From: Bacillus sp. 522_BSPC
GTDB taxonomy: Bacteria; Bacillota; Bacilli; Bacillales; Cytobacillaceae
Length of the DNA stretch: 64,000 bases
Direction of reading: 5' to 3'
Assembly: GCF_001076885.1 (NCBI RefSeq)
Contig: NZ_JVDT01000254.1
Location: 1 to 64,000, forward strand
The notes beneath the pieces are model-generated. The model saw nothing but the letters and a program-made list of their open reading frames with translations. It had not been told where the DNA came from and ran no database searches. The position numbers and the translations under genes are program-made. This document shows positions 8,752 to 18,397 of this stretch, piece by piece. The number at the start of each line of letters is the position of its first letter. Position 1 is the first letter of the stretch.

Positions 8752-9038
8752 GAGGTAAGCAGAAAAGATTTTTACGAGCAAAGGCACACCATTTAAGTCC
8801 TATATTCCAAGTAGGAAAAGGTGGCGTAAATGATAATATGATTAAGCAAATAAGTGAAGCATTAGAAGTAAGAGAATTATTGAAAATAAGCATTTTACAA
8901 AATTGCGATGAAGATAAAGATACCGTTGCAAGTGAATTAGTGAATGGCACGAAAAGTGAGCTAGTTCAAATTATTGGCAATACAATCGTGTTATATAAAG
9001 AGTCTAAAGAAAATAAAACGATTAATTTACCATCTTAA
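8745..9038 (+). CDS. yhbY: YhbY-type CRM-domain RNA-binding protein (YqeI)
   Basis: A 97-residue protein consisting of one CRM domain. The hallmark GKGG loop (VGKGGVNDN) lies near residue 28. Related proteins associate with pre-50S ribosomes; the precise role is unsettled. The start ATG at 8745 overlaps the end of aroE and is preceded by AGGAGG inside aroE. Its neighbours yqeH and rsfS also act on ribosomes. Confidence 0.92.
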   Translation: MLRGKQKRFLRAKAHHLSPIFQVGKGGVNDNMIKQISEALEVRELLKISILQNCDEDKDTVASELVNGTKSELVQIIGNTIVLYKESKENKTINLPS

Positions 9039-9060
9039 TTCCGCAGAAGAGGCGATATTT

Positions 9061-9630
9061 TTGAAAAAAGTAGGGATATTAGGAGGAACGTTTGATCCCC
9101 CTCATATTGGTCATCTAATCATTGCGAATGAAGTGCTACATGCAAAAAAATTAGATGAAATATGGTTTATGCCAAACCAAGAACCTCCACATAAAATGAA
9201 ATCAGGGGACGTAACGAATGCTCATCGAGTGGACATGGTACAGTTATCGATAGAGGCACACACTTCTTTTCGAATCCAAACAATTGAAATGGATAGAGAA
9301 GGAAAATCATATACCTTCGATACAATGAAGCTATTAGAAGAAGCTTATCCAGATATTGATTTCTATTTTATAATTGGAGCAGATATGGTAGAATATCTGC
9401 CTAAATGGTATAAAATTCAAGAGCTTTTGAAAATGGTACAATTCATTAGTGTAAACCGTCCTAAATATGAACTTGAAACAGATTATCCTGTTCAGTATGT
9501 AAAGGTTCCTGATATTAATATTTCCTCTAGCTTAATTCGTGAAAGGGTTAAAGCTGGAGAAACCATTTCATTTTTAGTAAGAGATGCAGTAAAGAGATAT
9601 ATTGAGGAGAATCGATTATATGAAGCGTGA
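9061..9630 (+). CDS. nadD: Nicotinate-nucleotide adenylyltransferase
   Basis: A 189-residue enzyme that joins nicotinate mononucleotide and ATP to give deamido-NAD, needed for all NAD routes. The nucleotidyl transferase signature GGTFDPPHIGH is at residues 8-18, and the C-terminal ISSSLIRERV matches the ISSTxIR motif. I chose TTG 9061, preceded by AGAGGCG; this gives the B. subtilis length and puts the first strand at the N-terminus, whereas an upstream start would overlap yhbY. Its end overlaps yqeK by 11 bases. Confidence 0.94.
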   Translation: MKKVGILGGTFDPPHIGHLIIANEVLHAKKLDEIWFMPNQEPPHKMKSGDVTNAHRVDMVQLSIEAHTSFRIQTIEMDREGKSYTFDTMKLLEEAYPDIDFYFIIGADMVEYLPKWYKIQELLKMVQFISVNRPKYELETDYPVQYVKVPDINISSSLIRERVKAGETISFLVRDAVKRYIEENRLYEA

Positions 9631-10186
9631 GGAAGCATTACAAATAGTGAAAGAGCAGATAACGGAAAAACGTTATATTCACACAATTGGTGTAATGGAA
9701 ACAGCTATTAAGTTAGCGACTAAATATGGCGGAAATGTCGAAAAGGCAGAAATGGCAGCGATTTTTCACGATTACGCTAAATTCCGACAGAAGGATGAAA
9801 TGAAACAGATTATCCTAGAGCAAAATATGGATCCTAATCTTTTATTGTTTCATTCTGAACTTTGGCATGCTCCAGTTGGCGCTTTTCTAGTAGAGAAAGA
9901 AGTAGGAATTAACGATAGGGAAATACTAGATGCTATTAGATACCATACTTCGGGGAGACCAGAAATGAGTATGCTAGAAAAAATAGTATACTTGGCTGAT
10001 TATATGGAACCAGGTAGAGCTTTTCCTGGTGTTGATGAAGTAAGAGAATTAGCAGAACTGGATTTTGAACGTGCATTTTTACAAGCAGTAAAAAACACGA
10101 TCATGTTTCTCATCCGGAATAATAGAGCAGTATTTCCTTTGAGTTTTGAAACATATAATAGTTATTGTATAAAACATGGAGGTTGA
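9620..10186 (+). CDS. yqeK: YqeK, HD-domain bis(5'-nucleosyl)-tetraphosphatase (symmetrical)
   Basis: A 188-residue HD-domain hydrolase. The family splits diadenosine tetraphosphate into two ADP, using a di-iron site. Metal ligands visible include H21 (YIHTIGV), H50-D51 (FHDYAK) and the later H and D residues of HSELWHA and YLADYMEPGR. The ATG at 9620 follows GAGGAG; the gene overlaps nadD, a pairing that is common in Firmicutes. Confidence 0.93.
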   Translation: MKREEALQIVKEQITEKRYIHTIGVMETAIKLATKYGGNVEKAEMAAIFHDYAKFRQKDEMKQIILEQNMDPNLLLFHSELWHAPVGAFLVEKEVGINDREILDAIRYHTSGRPEMSMLEKIVYLADYMEPGRAFPGVDEVRELAELDFERAFLQAVKNTIMFLIRNNRAVFPLSFETYNSYCIKHGG

Positions 10187-10190
10187 TTGA

Positions 10191-10547
10191 ATGGATGAAC
10201 GTACGTTATTATGGACGGCAGTAAAAGCAGCAGATGCGAAAAGAGCAGAAAATATTGTTGCACTAAATATGAAAGGTATTTCTCTAGTCGCAGATTATTT
10301 TGTTATTTGTCATGGTAATTCAGACAAGCAAGTACAAGCAATTGCAAATGAAATTAAAGATAAAGCTAGCGAGCTTGGCATCACGGTTAAACGATTTGAA
10401 GGGTATAATGAAGCAAAGTGGATTTTAGTTGACTTAGGTGATATTATCGTTCATGTTTTCCACCGGGATGAAAGAACTTATTATAATTTAGAACGCCTTT
10501 GGGGAGACGCGCCAGTTGAAAACATTGAAAGCGTGATTAGTCAATGA
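10191..10547 (+). CDS. rsfS: Ribosomal silencing factor RsfS
   Basis: A 118-residue protein that binds ribosomal protein uL14 on the 50S subunit and blocks joining with 30S when nutrients are scarce. The family segments are clear: DYFVICHGNSDKQVQAIA, EGYNEAKWILVDLGDIIVHVF and REYYNLE-like YYNLERLWGD. The ATG at 10191 has GGAGG seven bases upstream. It overlaps yqeM by four bases (ATGA). Confidence 0.95.
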   Translation: MDERTLLWTAVKAADAKRAENIVALNMKGISLVADYFVICHGNSDKQVQAIANEIKDKASELGITVKRFEGYNEAKWILVDLGDIIVHVFHRDERTYYNLERLWGDAPVENIESVISQ

Positions 10548-11290
10548 GTTATGAGCAGTTTGCCTATCTTTATGATCGACTGATGAATGATGTTCCATAC
10601 GATAAGTGGATTGAGCTTATAAAAAAAGCAGCAAGCGATTATAAAGTTGATGGAGCAAACCTTCTAGATTTAGCATGTGGAACAGGCGAATTAGCGATTA
10701 GATTATCACAGGCTGGTTTTCAAGTAACTGGTGTTGATTTATCAGAGGATATGCTGAGTGTTGCCCAGGCAAAAACGATGGAAGCAGGAGAATCGATTTT
10801 TTATCTTGAACAAGATATGTCTCAGTTAGAAGGTTTACCTGTTTTTGATCTTGTTTGTATATGCTGTGATTCCATCAATTATTTACAAACAGAAGAAGAA
10901 GTGGTTAATACATTTAACAGTGTTTATGAACATTTGGATGAAAGAGGTCTATTTATATTCGATGTTCATTCTTTGTATAAAATGAATCATTTATTTATTA
11001 ATCAAACCTATGCTGTCAACGATGAGGACGTAAGCCTTATTTGGCAGTGCTACGAAGGTGACTATCCAAATAGTGTTGAGCATGATTTAAGCTTTTTTCA
11101 ACTTGACGAAAAAACAGATATGTATTTTCGCTACGATGAACTCCATCTTCAACGAACCTATTCGGTTGAACAGTATAGAGAATGGCTTGAGCAAACTGGT
11201 TTTGCTATTCTAAAAGTAGAAGCAGATTTTTCTGATGGTCCAATAGAGGATCATGCAGAAAGAATTTTCTTTTATTGTAAGAAAAAGTGA
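10544..11290 (+). CDS. yqeM: YqeM, class I SAM-dependent methyltransferase
   Basis: A 248-residue methyltransferase with the SAM-binding motif LDLACGTGE at residues 41-49 and motif II in VTGVDLSEDML. The substrate is unknown. It closes the yqeG operon and overlaps rsfS by four bases, so the two are probably translationally coupled. A long terminator hairpin follows. Confidence 0.9.
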   Translation: MSYEQFAYLYDRLMNDVPYDKWIELIKKAASDYKVDGANLLDLACGTGELAIRLSQAGFQVTGVDLSEDMLSVAQAKTMEAGESIFYLEQDMSQLEGLPVFDLVCICCDSINYLQTEEEVVNTFNSVYEHLDERGLFIFDVHSLYKMNHLFINQTYAVNDEDVSLIWQCYEGDYPNSVEHDLSFFQLDEKTDMYFRYDELHLQRTYSVEQYREWLEQTGFAILKVEADFSDGPIEDHAERIFFYCKKK

Positions 11291-11317
11291 GAGAGTATCT
11301 AAGTTGAAATAATTATT

Positions 11318-11362
11318 AGAAAATGGAAATGTTCCATAGAGGGATCATTTCCATTTTCTTAT
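11318..11362. terminator. Terminator between yqeM and comER
   Basis: A 14-base arm, AGAAAATGGAAATG (11318-11331), is an exact inverted copy of 11346-11359. The T-tract is short, so termination efficiency is uncertain, but it lies between converging genes and is symmetrical enough to work both ways. Confidence 0.7.
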
Positions 11363-11449
11363 GTCCGATTGGAAAATCTTAAAGGCGGATAAAAAAATTT
11401 AAATGGAAAGAAGGAATTTACGTTAGTCTTATAGAATGTTTTATTAGCA

Positions 11450-12283
11450 TTAACTATTTTTATGCCCTGAAACAAGATTTTTAAGGGATAGCTGATCATC
11501 CTCATATTTTGCATGTGTTGCCTGAAATAACTGGTTAAAAGTATCTCCTAGTTGACGTTCTAATACGTTTATTCCTTCGCCAGTGATACCACCCTTTACA
11601 CTTACTTTTTCCTGTAAGGTAGGTAAAGTATAATAACCTTTCTTTAATAATTCTCCCAACCCAATAAGCATTTCACTAGCTAATTTAGTTGCTGTTTCTA
11701 AATCAATTTCCGTTTCATCCACCGCACCTTCGATAAACTTCCTAGTAAGATAACAAAAAAATGCTGGTCCGCAACTTACTATATCAGAGGCTACCCTCGT
11801 AATATTATCTTCAATTTCTAACGGAGTCGAAAACTTTTTATAGAAATTCTCCAGCTGATTTTTCCAAGCTTCTGTACAATTCCTTCCAAAAGAGAACAAA
11901 GATACGCCTGCTAATGCTCTATTTGTTATGCTTGGAATTATCCGCGCAACAGAGCAATTAAAGAAAGTTTCAAGCTGGTCAGGGCTAATTGGACTTGTAA
12001 TGGAAACGACACATTTATCCTTTGTTAAAACAGGAGAAATGTTTTTAGAGACACCATACATATCATGAGGCTTTACACATAAAAAAATAAGATCTGCTTC
12101 TTTTGCTATTTCAATAGCATTAGAGCATATATTTATGTTTGGATAATTTTCCTTAATTTCTAATGCTTTGGAAAGTGTTCGATTAAAAATAAATACGTCT
12201 TCGGGGGAAATAGCATTTCCATCAATCATCGCTTCTATTAATATTTTCCCCATATTACCTGTACCAATCATTCCAATTTTCAT
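11450..12283 (-). CDS. comER: ComER, late competence protein of the pyrroline-5-carboxylate reductase family
   Basis: A 277-residue protein with the Rossmann motif GTGNMGK at the N-terminus and the ProC-like C-terminal domain (SCGPAFF, KGGITGEG). It is divergent from comEA as in B. subtilis. ComER is not needed for competence itself in B. subtilis, and its reaction is not settled; roles in sporulation and biofilm timing are reported in some bacilli. The start at 12283 (MKIGMIGTG) follows GGGGGAAGG; longer readings are not supported. Confidence 0.9.
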   Translation of the reverse strand: MKIGMIGTGNMGKILIEAMIDGNAISPEDVFIFNRTLSKALEIKENYPNINICSNAIEIAKEADLIFLCVKPHDMYGVSKNISPVLTKDKCVVSITSPISPDQLETFFNCSVARIIPSITNRALAGVSLFSFGRNCTEAWKNQLENFYKKFSTPLEIEDNITRVASDIVSCGPAFFCYLTRKFIEGAVDETEIDLETATKLASEMLIGLGELLKKGYYTLPTLQEKVSVKGGITGEGINVLERQLGDTFNQLFQATHAKYEDDQLSLKNLVSGHKNS

Positions 12284-12371
12284 TTTTCCTTCCCCCCCTA
12301 TAATGAGCGGTTTCTCATATAACGATATGAAGCAAAGATAAAAAATATACCTGAAAGGATGATTAGTTATC

Positions 12372-13010
12372 ATGGACTGGCTTCGAAAAAATAGAAAATT
12401 CATTTTTATTGTTTTAGGTTGTTTACTCTTTCTTGTGCTTTATCATTATTCTCCTATCCTTATGCAACCTAATGAGGAAGAAGACTATATTCAGCAAGAT
12501 GATTTATTTGCAGGTAGCAGTGTGGAGGAAACAGCGATAGATGGTAATAGTGTGGAAGAGGGATTACAAGATAAATTGCTGATTGTAGATGTAAAAGGCG
12601 CAGTTAAAAACCCGGGAGTTTATGAAGCAACGGAAGGAGACCGAGTGAATGATATCATAAAAAAAGCAGGAGGGATGTTGGATAAAGGAGAAAAAAATGG
12701 GGTGAATTTAGCGATGAAGGTGACAGATGAGATGATTATCTATGTTCCATATATAGGGGAAGAAGATTCTATTATTAGCGAATCTGGAAACCAGACGAGC
12801 CTATCCTCAGATGAGGAATTAATAAATATAAATAAGGCTAGTGAAACAGAATTAACTGAATTGCCAGGGGTGGGACCTTCCAAAGCAGCTGCAATCATTG
12901 AATATCGTGAACAAAATGGAGGTTTCTCTACAAAAGAGGATATCAAAAACATAAGTGGAATTGGCGAGAAAACATATGAGAAATTAGAAGCATTCATTAC
13001 CATAAAGTGA
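12372..13010 (+). CDS. comEA: ComEA, membrane-anchored DNA receptor for transformation
   Basis: A 212-residue protein with one N-terminal membrane segment (about 11-29), an acidic linker, an SLBB domain (about 70-125) and a C-terminal double helix-hairpin-helix domain (about 147-210; ININKASETELTELPGVG). The outer face binds double-stranded DNA and passes it to ComEC. The ATG at 12372 has GAAAGGATG upstream. The promoter must lie in the 88-base space shared with comER. Confidence 0.95.
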   Translation: MDWLRKNRKFIFIVLGCLLFLVLYHYSPILMQPNEEEDYIQQDDLFAGSSVEETAIDGNSVEEGLQDKLLIVDVKGAVKNPGVYEATEGDRVNDIIKKAGGMLDKGEKNGVNLAMKVTDEMIIYVPYIGEEDSIISESGNQTSLSSDEELININKASETELTELPGVGPSKAAAIIEYREQNGGFSTKEDIKNISGIGEKTYEKLEAFITIK

Positions 13011-13162
13011 AAGACAAATGTTTTACAGAAAATTTAGGTGAGTTATGTCCATGGCTTAGCTTCCTTTTCATAATTGACTCACAACATACTTCTCGATAAA
13101 CTAAATGAAGAATTAGATTATTGCATTGCATAACTTTGATAATTAATGGGAGTGAATGGGAA

Positions 13163-13741
13163 TTGGATAGAATTTCATGGGATGAGTATTTTATGGCACA
13201 AAGTGAATTATTAGCATTAAGAAGCACATGTACAAGATTAGCAGTTGGAGCGACTATCGTACGAGATAAGCGTATTATTGCTGGTGGATATAATGGTAGC
13301 ATAGCTGGTGGAGTTCATTGTATAGACGAAGGTTGCTATGTCATTGATAATCATTGTGTACGAACCATTCATGCAGAGATGAATGCGATTTTACAATGTG
13401 CAAAATTTGGTGTTCCTACAGATGGGGCAGATATATATGTCACTCATTTTCCTTGTCTCCAATGCTGCAAGGCGATTGTACAAGCAGGGATTAAGACAGT
13501 GTATTATGCAATAGATTATAAAAATCATCCGTATGCACTTGAGCTGTTTGAACAGGCTAATATTGCAACAGTACAAGTGGAGAGAAATGATTTTGATAAA
13601 AAAGAAGAGAAAAAGGCTTTAGTGGAAGCACTTGTTAAGCAATTAAAGGAAAATAATACGGATACTGTTAATGTGGAAACGTTGGAAAAAAGAGCAGAAG
13701 AATTATTTTCTATTATCCCTACAGCAAAGACGTCTATTTGA
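13163..13741 (+). CDS. comEB: ComEB, deoxycytidylate (dCMP) deaminase
   Basis: A 192-residue zinc enzyme that turns dCMP into dUMP for thymidylate synthesis. Zinc and catalytic residues lie in TIHAEMNA (H and E) and PCLQCCK (two cysteines). I chose TTG 13163, eight bases after GGGAGTG, because the conserved family start is (M)xRISWxxYFMAQ; an ATG 14 codons upstream has no ribosome binding site. It sits inside the comE operon as in B. subtilis, though its role in DNA uptake is not essential. Confidence 0.92.
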   Translation: MDRISWDEYFMAQSELLALRSTCTRLAVGATIVRDKRIIAGGYNGSIAGGVHCIDEGCYVIDNHCVRTIHAEMNAILQCAKFGVPTDGADIYVTHFPCLQCCKAIVQAGIKTVYYAIDYKNHPYALELFEQANIATVQVERNDFDKKEEKKALVEALVKQLKENNTDTVNVETLEKRAEELFSIIPTAKTSI

Positions 13742-13787
13742 TAATTCTTTTCCTTTTCCGATCTACAGCAGTAGATAGGAGCGATTT

Positions 13788-16118
13788 ATGTTTCAAACTA
13801 GATTTCTATTCTTCGCCATTTCGGCATTTTTTGGTATTTTATGCTCTTTTTCTCAAACATTATTTTTTTATCTATTATATATTCTTTTTATCCTATGGCT
13901 TTATTTGGCTAAAAAAATCACATTAGGATTAAGTGGTTTTCTCATTTGTTTCTTTCTCCTTTTTCTTGTGAGGGGTAGTTATGACAATATAGGAAACCAC
14001 TCGGAGATAAGCGAAGATGATTCTTCTTTTATCATTACTTTCCTAGAGTCAGCTGATATAGACGGGGATAGGTGGAGGACCGTTGGGCGTGATAAACAAA
14101 CGAAAGAAAAATTAATCGTTTCCTACAAAATGAATACAGAAAAAGAAAAAAATTTTTTAGAAAGTGAGCGAGTGATTGGGAAAACTTGTATGCTACAGGG
14201 GTCATTATCGCTTCCCGCTTCGCAAAGAAACGAGAATGGGTTTGATTATAGACAGTTTCTTAAAAATGATTCAATTTATTGGTTACTTGCAACACAGGAT
14301 TTAAATTTAACAAACTGTAAGGAAGAAAGTAATCTCCTCTTTTCATTAAAGCAGCTGAGAGAAAAAGGGACTATCTGGATTGCTGAACATTTTTCAGAAA
14401 CAACCGTACCTATTGCAGAAGCGCTTATTTTTGGCGAACGAGGAATGATGGACGAAAACCTCCAAATTGCGTATCAGCGTTTAGGAATTATCCATCTACT
14501 AGCTATTTCTGGCTCCCATGTTGTCGTATTAATAGGGATACTTTATTTTGTGATGATCCGAGCTGGAATTACGAAAGAAAGGGCTAGCACAATTCTTTTA
14601 CTACTCTTGCCCGTTTATGCTGTATTGACAGGAATAAGTCCATCGGTAGTTAGAGCTGTTTTGACCTCCATGGTACTATTGGCCAAAAATAAATTTCGAA
14701 TTTTTTCTGGCTTGCCGATGATTGATATAATCAGTGTAGTCTTTTGTTTATGCTTAATTATCGACCCACGGAATCTTTTTAATATTGGTTTTTTGTTAGC
14801 CTTTATTGTTTGTTTTTTCCTCATCCTTTCTTCCACTCTAATTAGGTCTTATCATACCTCAACCGTCAAAATGTATTTCTTTACTACTTTTATTTCCGAA
14901 TATGCAGTAATTCCTGTTATATTGTATTATTTTTATGAAATTCCTACTCTATCTTTAGTAGCGAATCTTATTTATATCCCCTTTTATACAATTATTGTTT
15001 TGCCGTATTTAATTAGCCTTTATATTCTCTCTTTTCTATTTCCACAAATATTATCCTTTTTTTCTTTTCCTTTGGATCTTATGTTAATGTTTTCAGATAA
15101 ACTGGTATTAAAGCTTGCTAGCTATCCTTTTAGTACGCTTGTTCTCGGAAGACCATCTTCTGTTTTGCTTGGCGCTTATATTGTCAGTTTACCGATTTTC
15201 TTTTTTTTGTATGAAATTATGCCAAAGAAATCGAGGAATTGGCTCTATATTATCCCTATATTGATTATTAGTTTTCAATACATTGACAATGTTTATTCAG
15301 CAAAAGGCGAAATTACTTTTATTGATGTAGGCCAAGGTGACAGTATTCTCATTCAATTGCCATATAATAAGGGGACTTATTTAATTGATACTGGTGGGAC
15401 GGTAACTTTTCCTATGGAGGAATGGCAAAAACGAAAAGATCCTTTTGAAGTAGGTGCAAAAACAGTAGTTCCTTTTTTGAAAAGTAAAGGGATATCTACG
15501 ATTGATAAACTAATATTGACACACGGTGATTTAGACCATATTGGAGGAAGTACAGCTGTAATAGAGCAATTAAATGTAAAAGAAATAATGTATCCAAATG
15601 TAACGGAAGAATCTTCGATAGAAAAAGAAAGACTATTATCGTTAGCAAAGCAGAAAAAAATTCCGATTCACTTTATTCAAGCAGGGGAAAAATGGACTAC
15701 TGGGAAGGATGCTTTTTTAGTTTTAGCTCCTTTTGAGACAGAGGATTTAACGAAGAATAATGGTTCGATTGTAATTTATGCAAAGGTTGCCAATAGAACA
15801 TGGTTATTTACAGGTGATCTAGAAAAGGAAGGAGAAGAAGCGTTAATGCTTAACTATCCGCTTTTAAAGGATATAGATATTTTAAAGGTGGGCCATCATG
15901 GAAGCAAAACTTCTTCTACTAGTGAATTTATTGAGCAGCTTAAACCGAAAATTGCTATTATATCAGTTGGGGAAAATAATAGTTATAACCATCCAAGTCA
16001 AGAAGTGCTTTCTACTTTAAAAGAAAGTAAAGTCAAAGTATTTAGAACAGATGAAAATGGGGGAATTTCTTTTTATTTTTCCGAAAAAGGTGGAACGTTT
16101 CAATTGCAAATTCCATAG
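13788..16118 (+). CDS. comEC: ComEC, DNA uptake channel
   Basis: A 776-residue polytopic membrane protein that carries single-stranded DNA across the membrane during transformation. It has N-terminal membrane segments, an extracellular OB-like region, the competence domain (AISGSHVVVL to about residue 470), and a C-terminal metallo-beta-lactamase domain with THGDLDHIGG, FTGDLEKEG and VGHHGSKTSS. All metal-binding motifs are intact, so the gene looks functional. The ATG at 13788 follows TAGGAG. Confidence 0.95.
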   Translation: MFQTRFLFFAISAFFGILCSFSQTLFFYLLYILFILWLYLAKKITLGLSGFLICFFLLFLVRGSYDNIGNHSEISEDDSSFIITFLESADIDGDRWRTVGRDKQTKEKLIVSYKMNTEKEKNFLESERVIGKTCMLQGSLSLPASQRNENGFDYRQFLKNDSIYWLLATQDLNLTNCKEESNLLFSLKQLREKGTIWIAEHFSETTVPIAEALIFGERGMMDENLQIAYQRLGIIHLLAISGSHVVVLIGILYFVMIRAGITKERASTILLLLLPVYAVLTGISPSVVRAVLTSMVLLAKNKFRIFSGLPMIDIISVVFCLCLIIDPRNLFNIGFLLAFIVCFFLILSSTLIRSYHTSTVKMYFFTTFISEYAVIPVILYYFYEIPTLSLVANLIYIPFYTIIVLPYLISLYILSFLFPQILSFFSFPLDLMLMFSDKLVLKLASYPFSTLVLGRPSSVLLGAYIVSLPIFFFLYEIMPKKSRNWLYIIPILIISFQYIDNVYSAKGEITFIDVGQGDSILIQLPYNKGTYLIDTGGTVTFPMEEWQKRKDPFEVGAKTVVPFLKSKGISTIDKLILTHGDLDHIGGSTAVIEQLNVKEIMYPNVTEESSIEKERLLSLAKQKKIPIHFIQAGEKWTTGKDAFLVLAPFETEDLTKNNGSIVIYAKVANRTWLFTGDLEKEGEEALMLNYPLLKDIDILKVGHHGSKTSSTSEFIEQLKPKIAIISVGENNSYNHPSQEVLSTLKESKVKVFRTDENGGISFYFSEKGGTFQLQIP

Positions 16119-16751
16119 AATATAGCAAATGAGAATGGCTAAATCAATAAACAATGTCACTCTAATACCTATCCCACTGTAAGATATGCTTAAGCTCTTT
16201 GCACATCGCCAAAACACCTAAGCGCTGCGACTAGATTAAGGAAACACAAAGTGCGATAGCTTTTTTGTGTCTGCTTACGCAAAAGGAGACCTGAAATTTG
16301 TTAGCCAGCATATGCTAGATAGCAAATGGACTTTAGAACGTTTCTACTTTCTTACCTGTGAACAAAAAATACTTATAAAAAATGACTTGTTTTGCATTTC
16401 CTAAGCTGTCAAGACTTGACACAAATAGATTAAAGCCATTCGAGCACACTATTAATAATACAAGTGCACCGTTACATATGAAGTATCCTAGGCCTTGATA
16501 TGTAACGTTCATTATAGATTGAAGGAAGGTTTCTCTGAATCCCTTTTTTTGCTACTAGTGACTCTTTGGAAAAGCAAGCAAGCTTTTTTGAAGAAATTTC
16601 TTAAGCAAGAGAGGAGTTTTCTCGAGGACCTTCTTTCTGTTAATAAATGAGCTAATTTTTGAAAAAGAGGACAACAAATAGGAGTTTCGTATATAATAAT
16701 GGTTTAGTAATGGTTTATGCTAAAGAGTTATTTAGGGAATGGGGAGAAGAA
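16119..16751. other. Gene-poor interval between comEC and holA
   Basis: No convincing gene. There is a 10-base perfect inverted repeat, CGTTACATAT (16470-16479) with 16498-16507, without a T-run. On the minus strand about 16120-16210 reads SGIGIRVTLFIDLAILICYI, faintly like the small membrane protein YqzM, which B. subtilis carries here. It lacks a proper start and basic N-terminus, so at most it is a remnant. T-rich tracts occur at 16544 and 16584. Confidence 0.4.
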
Positions 16752-17774
16752 ATGATCGAAGAATTATGGAAAAAAATTAAACGCAAAGATTTTTCTTTTG
16801 TCTATTTATTATACGGACTAGAGTCTTTTCTAATAAACGAAACGAAATATTTATTGTTGCAATCTTTATTAAATGAGGAAGATGAGGATTTTAATTTATC
16901 TACATATGATTTGGAGGAAACTCCGGTAGAATTAGCGATAGAGGATGCAGAAACAATTCCTTTTTTTGGCGATAGAAAAGTGATTGTTTTAAATAATCCA
17001 TTCTTCCTTACGGCTGAAAAAACAAAGTCAAAGGTAGAGCATAATGTAAAGAAATTGGAGGAATATTTGAAACAGCCTTCACCGTTTACTACAATGATAT
17101 TTATCGCTAGTTACGAAAAGTTAGATGAAAGGAAAAAAATAACAAAACAGTTAAAAACAGCAGCGTCTATTTTGGAAGCCAAAAAATTAAATGAGCAAGA
17201 ATTGAAGAAATGGCTCAAGCAGCGTGCAGCATATAATCAGGTTGAAATAAATGAAGATGGATTGGATATGATCCTAAGTCTTGCGGGAACAAATTTATCC
17301 CTTTTAACATCTGAGATTGATAAAATGGCTTTATATGTACAAGATTCAAAATTAATAACGAAGGAAATTGTCGAGGAATTAGTGGCGAAATCATTGGAGC
17401 AAAATATCTTTAGCCTTGTCGATAAAGTAATCTCTAAAAAAATGGATGAAGCCTTACGGATTTATTATGATTTATTAAAGCAAAATGAAGAGCCATTAAA
17501 AATACTTTCGATTATTGCAAATCAATTTCGCTTAATCTATCAAGTAAAGGCACTAGCTCAAAAAGGATATGGGCAACAGCAAATTGCCTCTGTTTTAAAA
17601 GTCCATCCATTCCGAGTGAAACTAGCCGCAGGACAAGCTCAGCGTTTTACAGAAGAGGAATTAACAAAATGCATCCAACTATTTGCAGAAGGCGATTATC
17701 AGTTAAAAACAGGATCCATGCCAAAAAATATGGTGATAGAAATGATTTTATTTCAATTAGGACATGGAATGTAG
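16752..17774 (+). CDS. holA: DNA polymerase III subunit delta
   Basis: A 340-residue AAA+-like clamp-loader subunit that opens the beta sliding clamp. The N-terminal domain (FVYLLYGLESFL ... DAETIPFFGDRKVIV), the middle ANPSYEKLDERKK-like stretch (ASYEKLDERKKITK) and the C-terminal KVHPFRVKLA segment are typical of DnaX-partner delta. I chose ATG 16752, preceded by GGGGAGAAG, giving the usual length; an in-frame ATG 31 codons upstream lacks a clear site. A terminator follows directly. Confidence 0.92.
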   Translation: MIEELWKKIKRKDFSFVYLLYGLESFLINETKYLLLQSLLNEEDEDFNLSTYDLEETPVELAIEDAETIPFFGDRKVIVLNNPFFLTAEKTKSKVEHNVKKLEEYLKQPSPFTTMIFIASYEKLDERKKITKQLKTAASILEAKKLNEQELKKWLKQRAAYNQVEINEDGLDMILSLAGTNLSLLTSEIDKMALYVQDSKLITKEIVEELVAKSLEQNIFSLVDKVISKKMDEALRIYYDLLKQNEEPLKILSIIANQFRLIYQVKALAQKGYGQQQIASVLKVHPFRVKLAAGQAQRFTEEELTKCIQLFAEGDYQLKTGSMPKNMVIEMILFQLGHGM

Positions 17775-17794
17775 GAGAGCGGAATTTATAGTGA

Positions 17795-17835
17795 CAAAAA
17801 CAGTAGGATGAAAAACCCCTCTTACTGTTTTTGTT
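17795..17835 (+). terminator. Terminator after holA
   Basis: CAAAAACAGTA (17795-17805) is an exact inverted copy of TACTGTTTTTG (17823-17833). The T-rich right arm is typical of an A-stem-T terminator. Confidence 0.8.
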
Positions 17836-17885
17836 TATATTTTGATTTACGGGGTTAATATTATAGCTGAATAAATAAAAAGACA

Positions 17886-17920
17886 TAAAAAAGACTATCT
17901 AATTGATAGTCTTTTTTTAC
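17886..17920 (-). terminator. Terminator after rpsT
   Basis: AAGACTATC (17891-17899) pairs with GATAGTCTT (17905-17913). Read on the minus strand it is followed by a T-run, as expected for the rpsT transcript; the plus-strand side also has seven Ts. Confidence 0.85.
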
Positions 17921-17923
17921 TCA

Positions 17924-18190
17924 TTATGCGTTTGAAGCATTTTTTCTTTTCGCTAAACGAGATTTTTTACGAGCAGCAGCATTTTTATGAATAAGACCTT
18001 TAGCAGCAGCTTTGTCTAATTTACTAGCAGCTTCTACAAAACTTTCATTTGCAGCAGTTGTATCATTAAGAGCAATAGCAGCTTCAGTCTTTTTAACAGC
18101 AGTACGCATTGCAGATTTAACTGTAGTGTTTTGAGCATTACGAGCTTCACTAGTTTTTACACGTTTAATAGCAGATTTAATATTTGGCAT
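17924..18190 (-). CDS. rpsT: 30S ribosomal protein S20
   Basis: An 88-residue, lysine- and alanine-rich helical protein that binds 16S rRNA early in 30S assembly. The start [18 protein letters not shown] and the end [15 protein letters not shown] are characteristic. The ribosome binding site AGGAGGTG lies directly upstream of the ATG at 18190. It is a single-gene unit, opposite in direction to both neighbours, as in B. subtilis. Confidence 0.97.
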   Translation of the reverse strand: MPNIKSAIKRVKTSEARNAQNTTVKSAMRTAVKKTEAAIALNDTTAANESFVEAASKLDKAAAKGLIHKNAAARKKSRLAKRKNASNA

Positions 18191-18397
18191 TTACGTTCAC
18201 CTCCTAAAAAGAAGCATCAAGTTCATTATTTAAACTCGATATATACATTCCTAAAAAACTTAAAGAACAAGTGATATTTTATCAAACGAGGACTAATAAT
18301 GCAAGACTTCCTTCTAATTTGGACAATATGAATTTTTTTGGGGAGAAAGGCAATGCTAATAATACTCTTATATTAATTTAATTGGAAGGGGATAACG

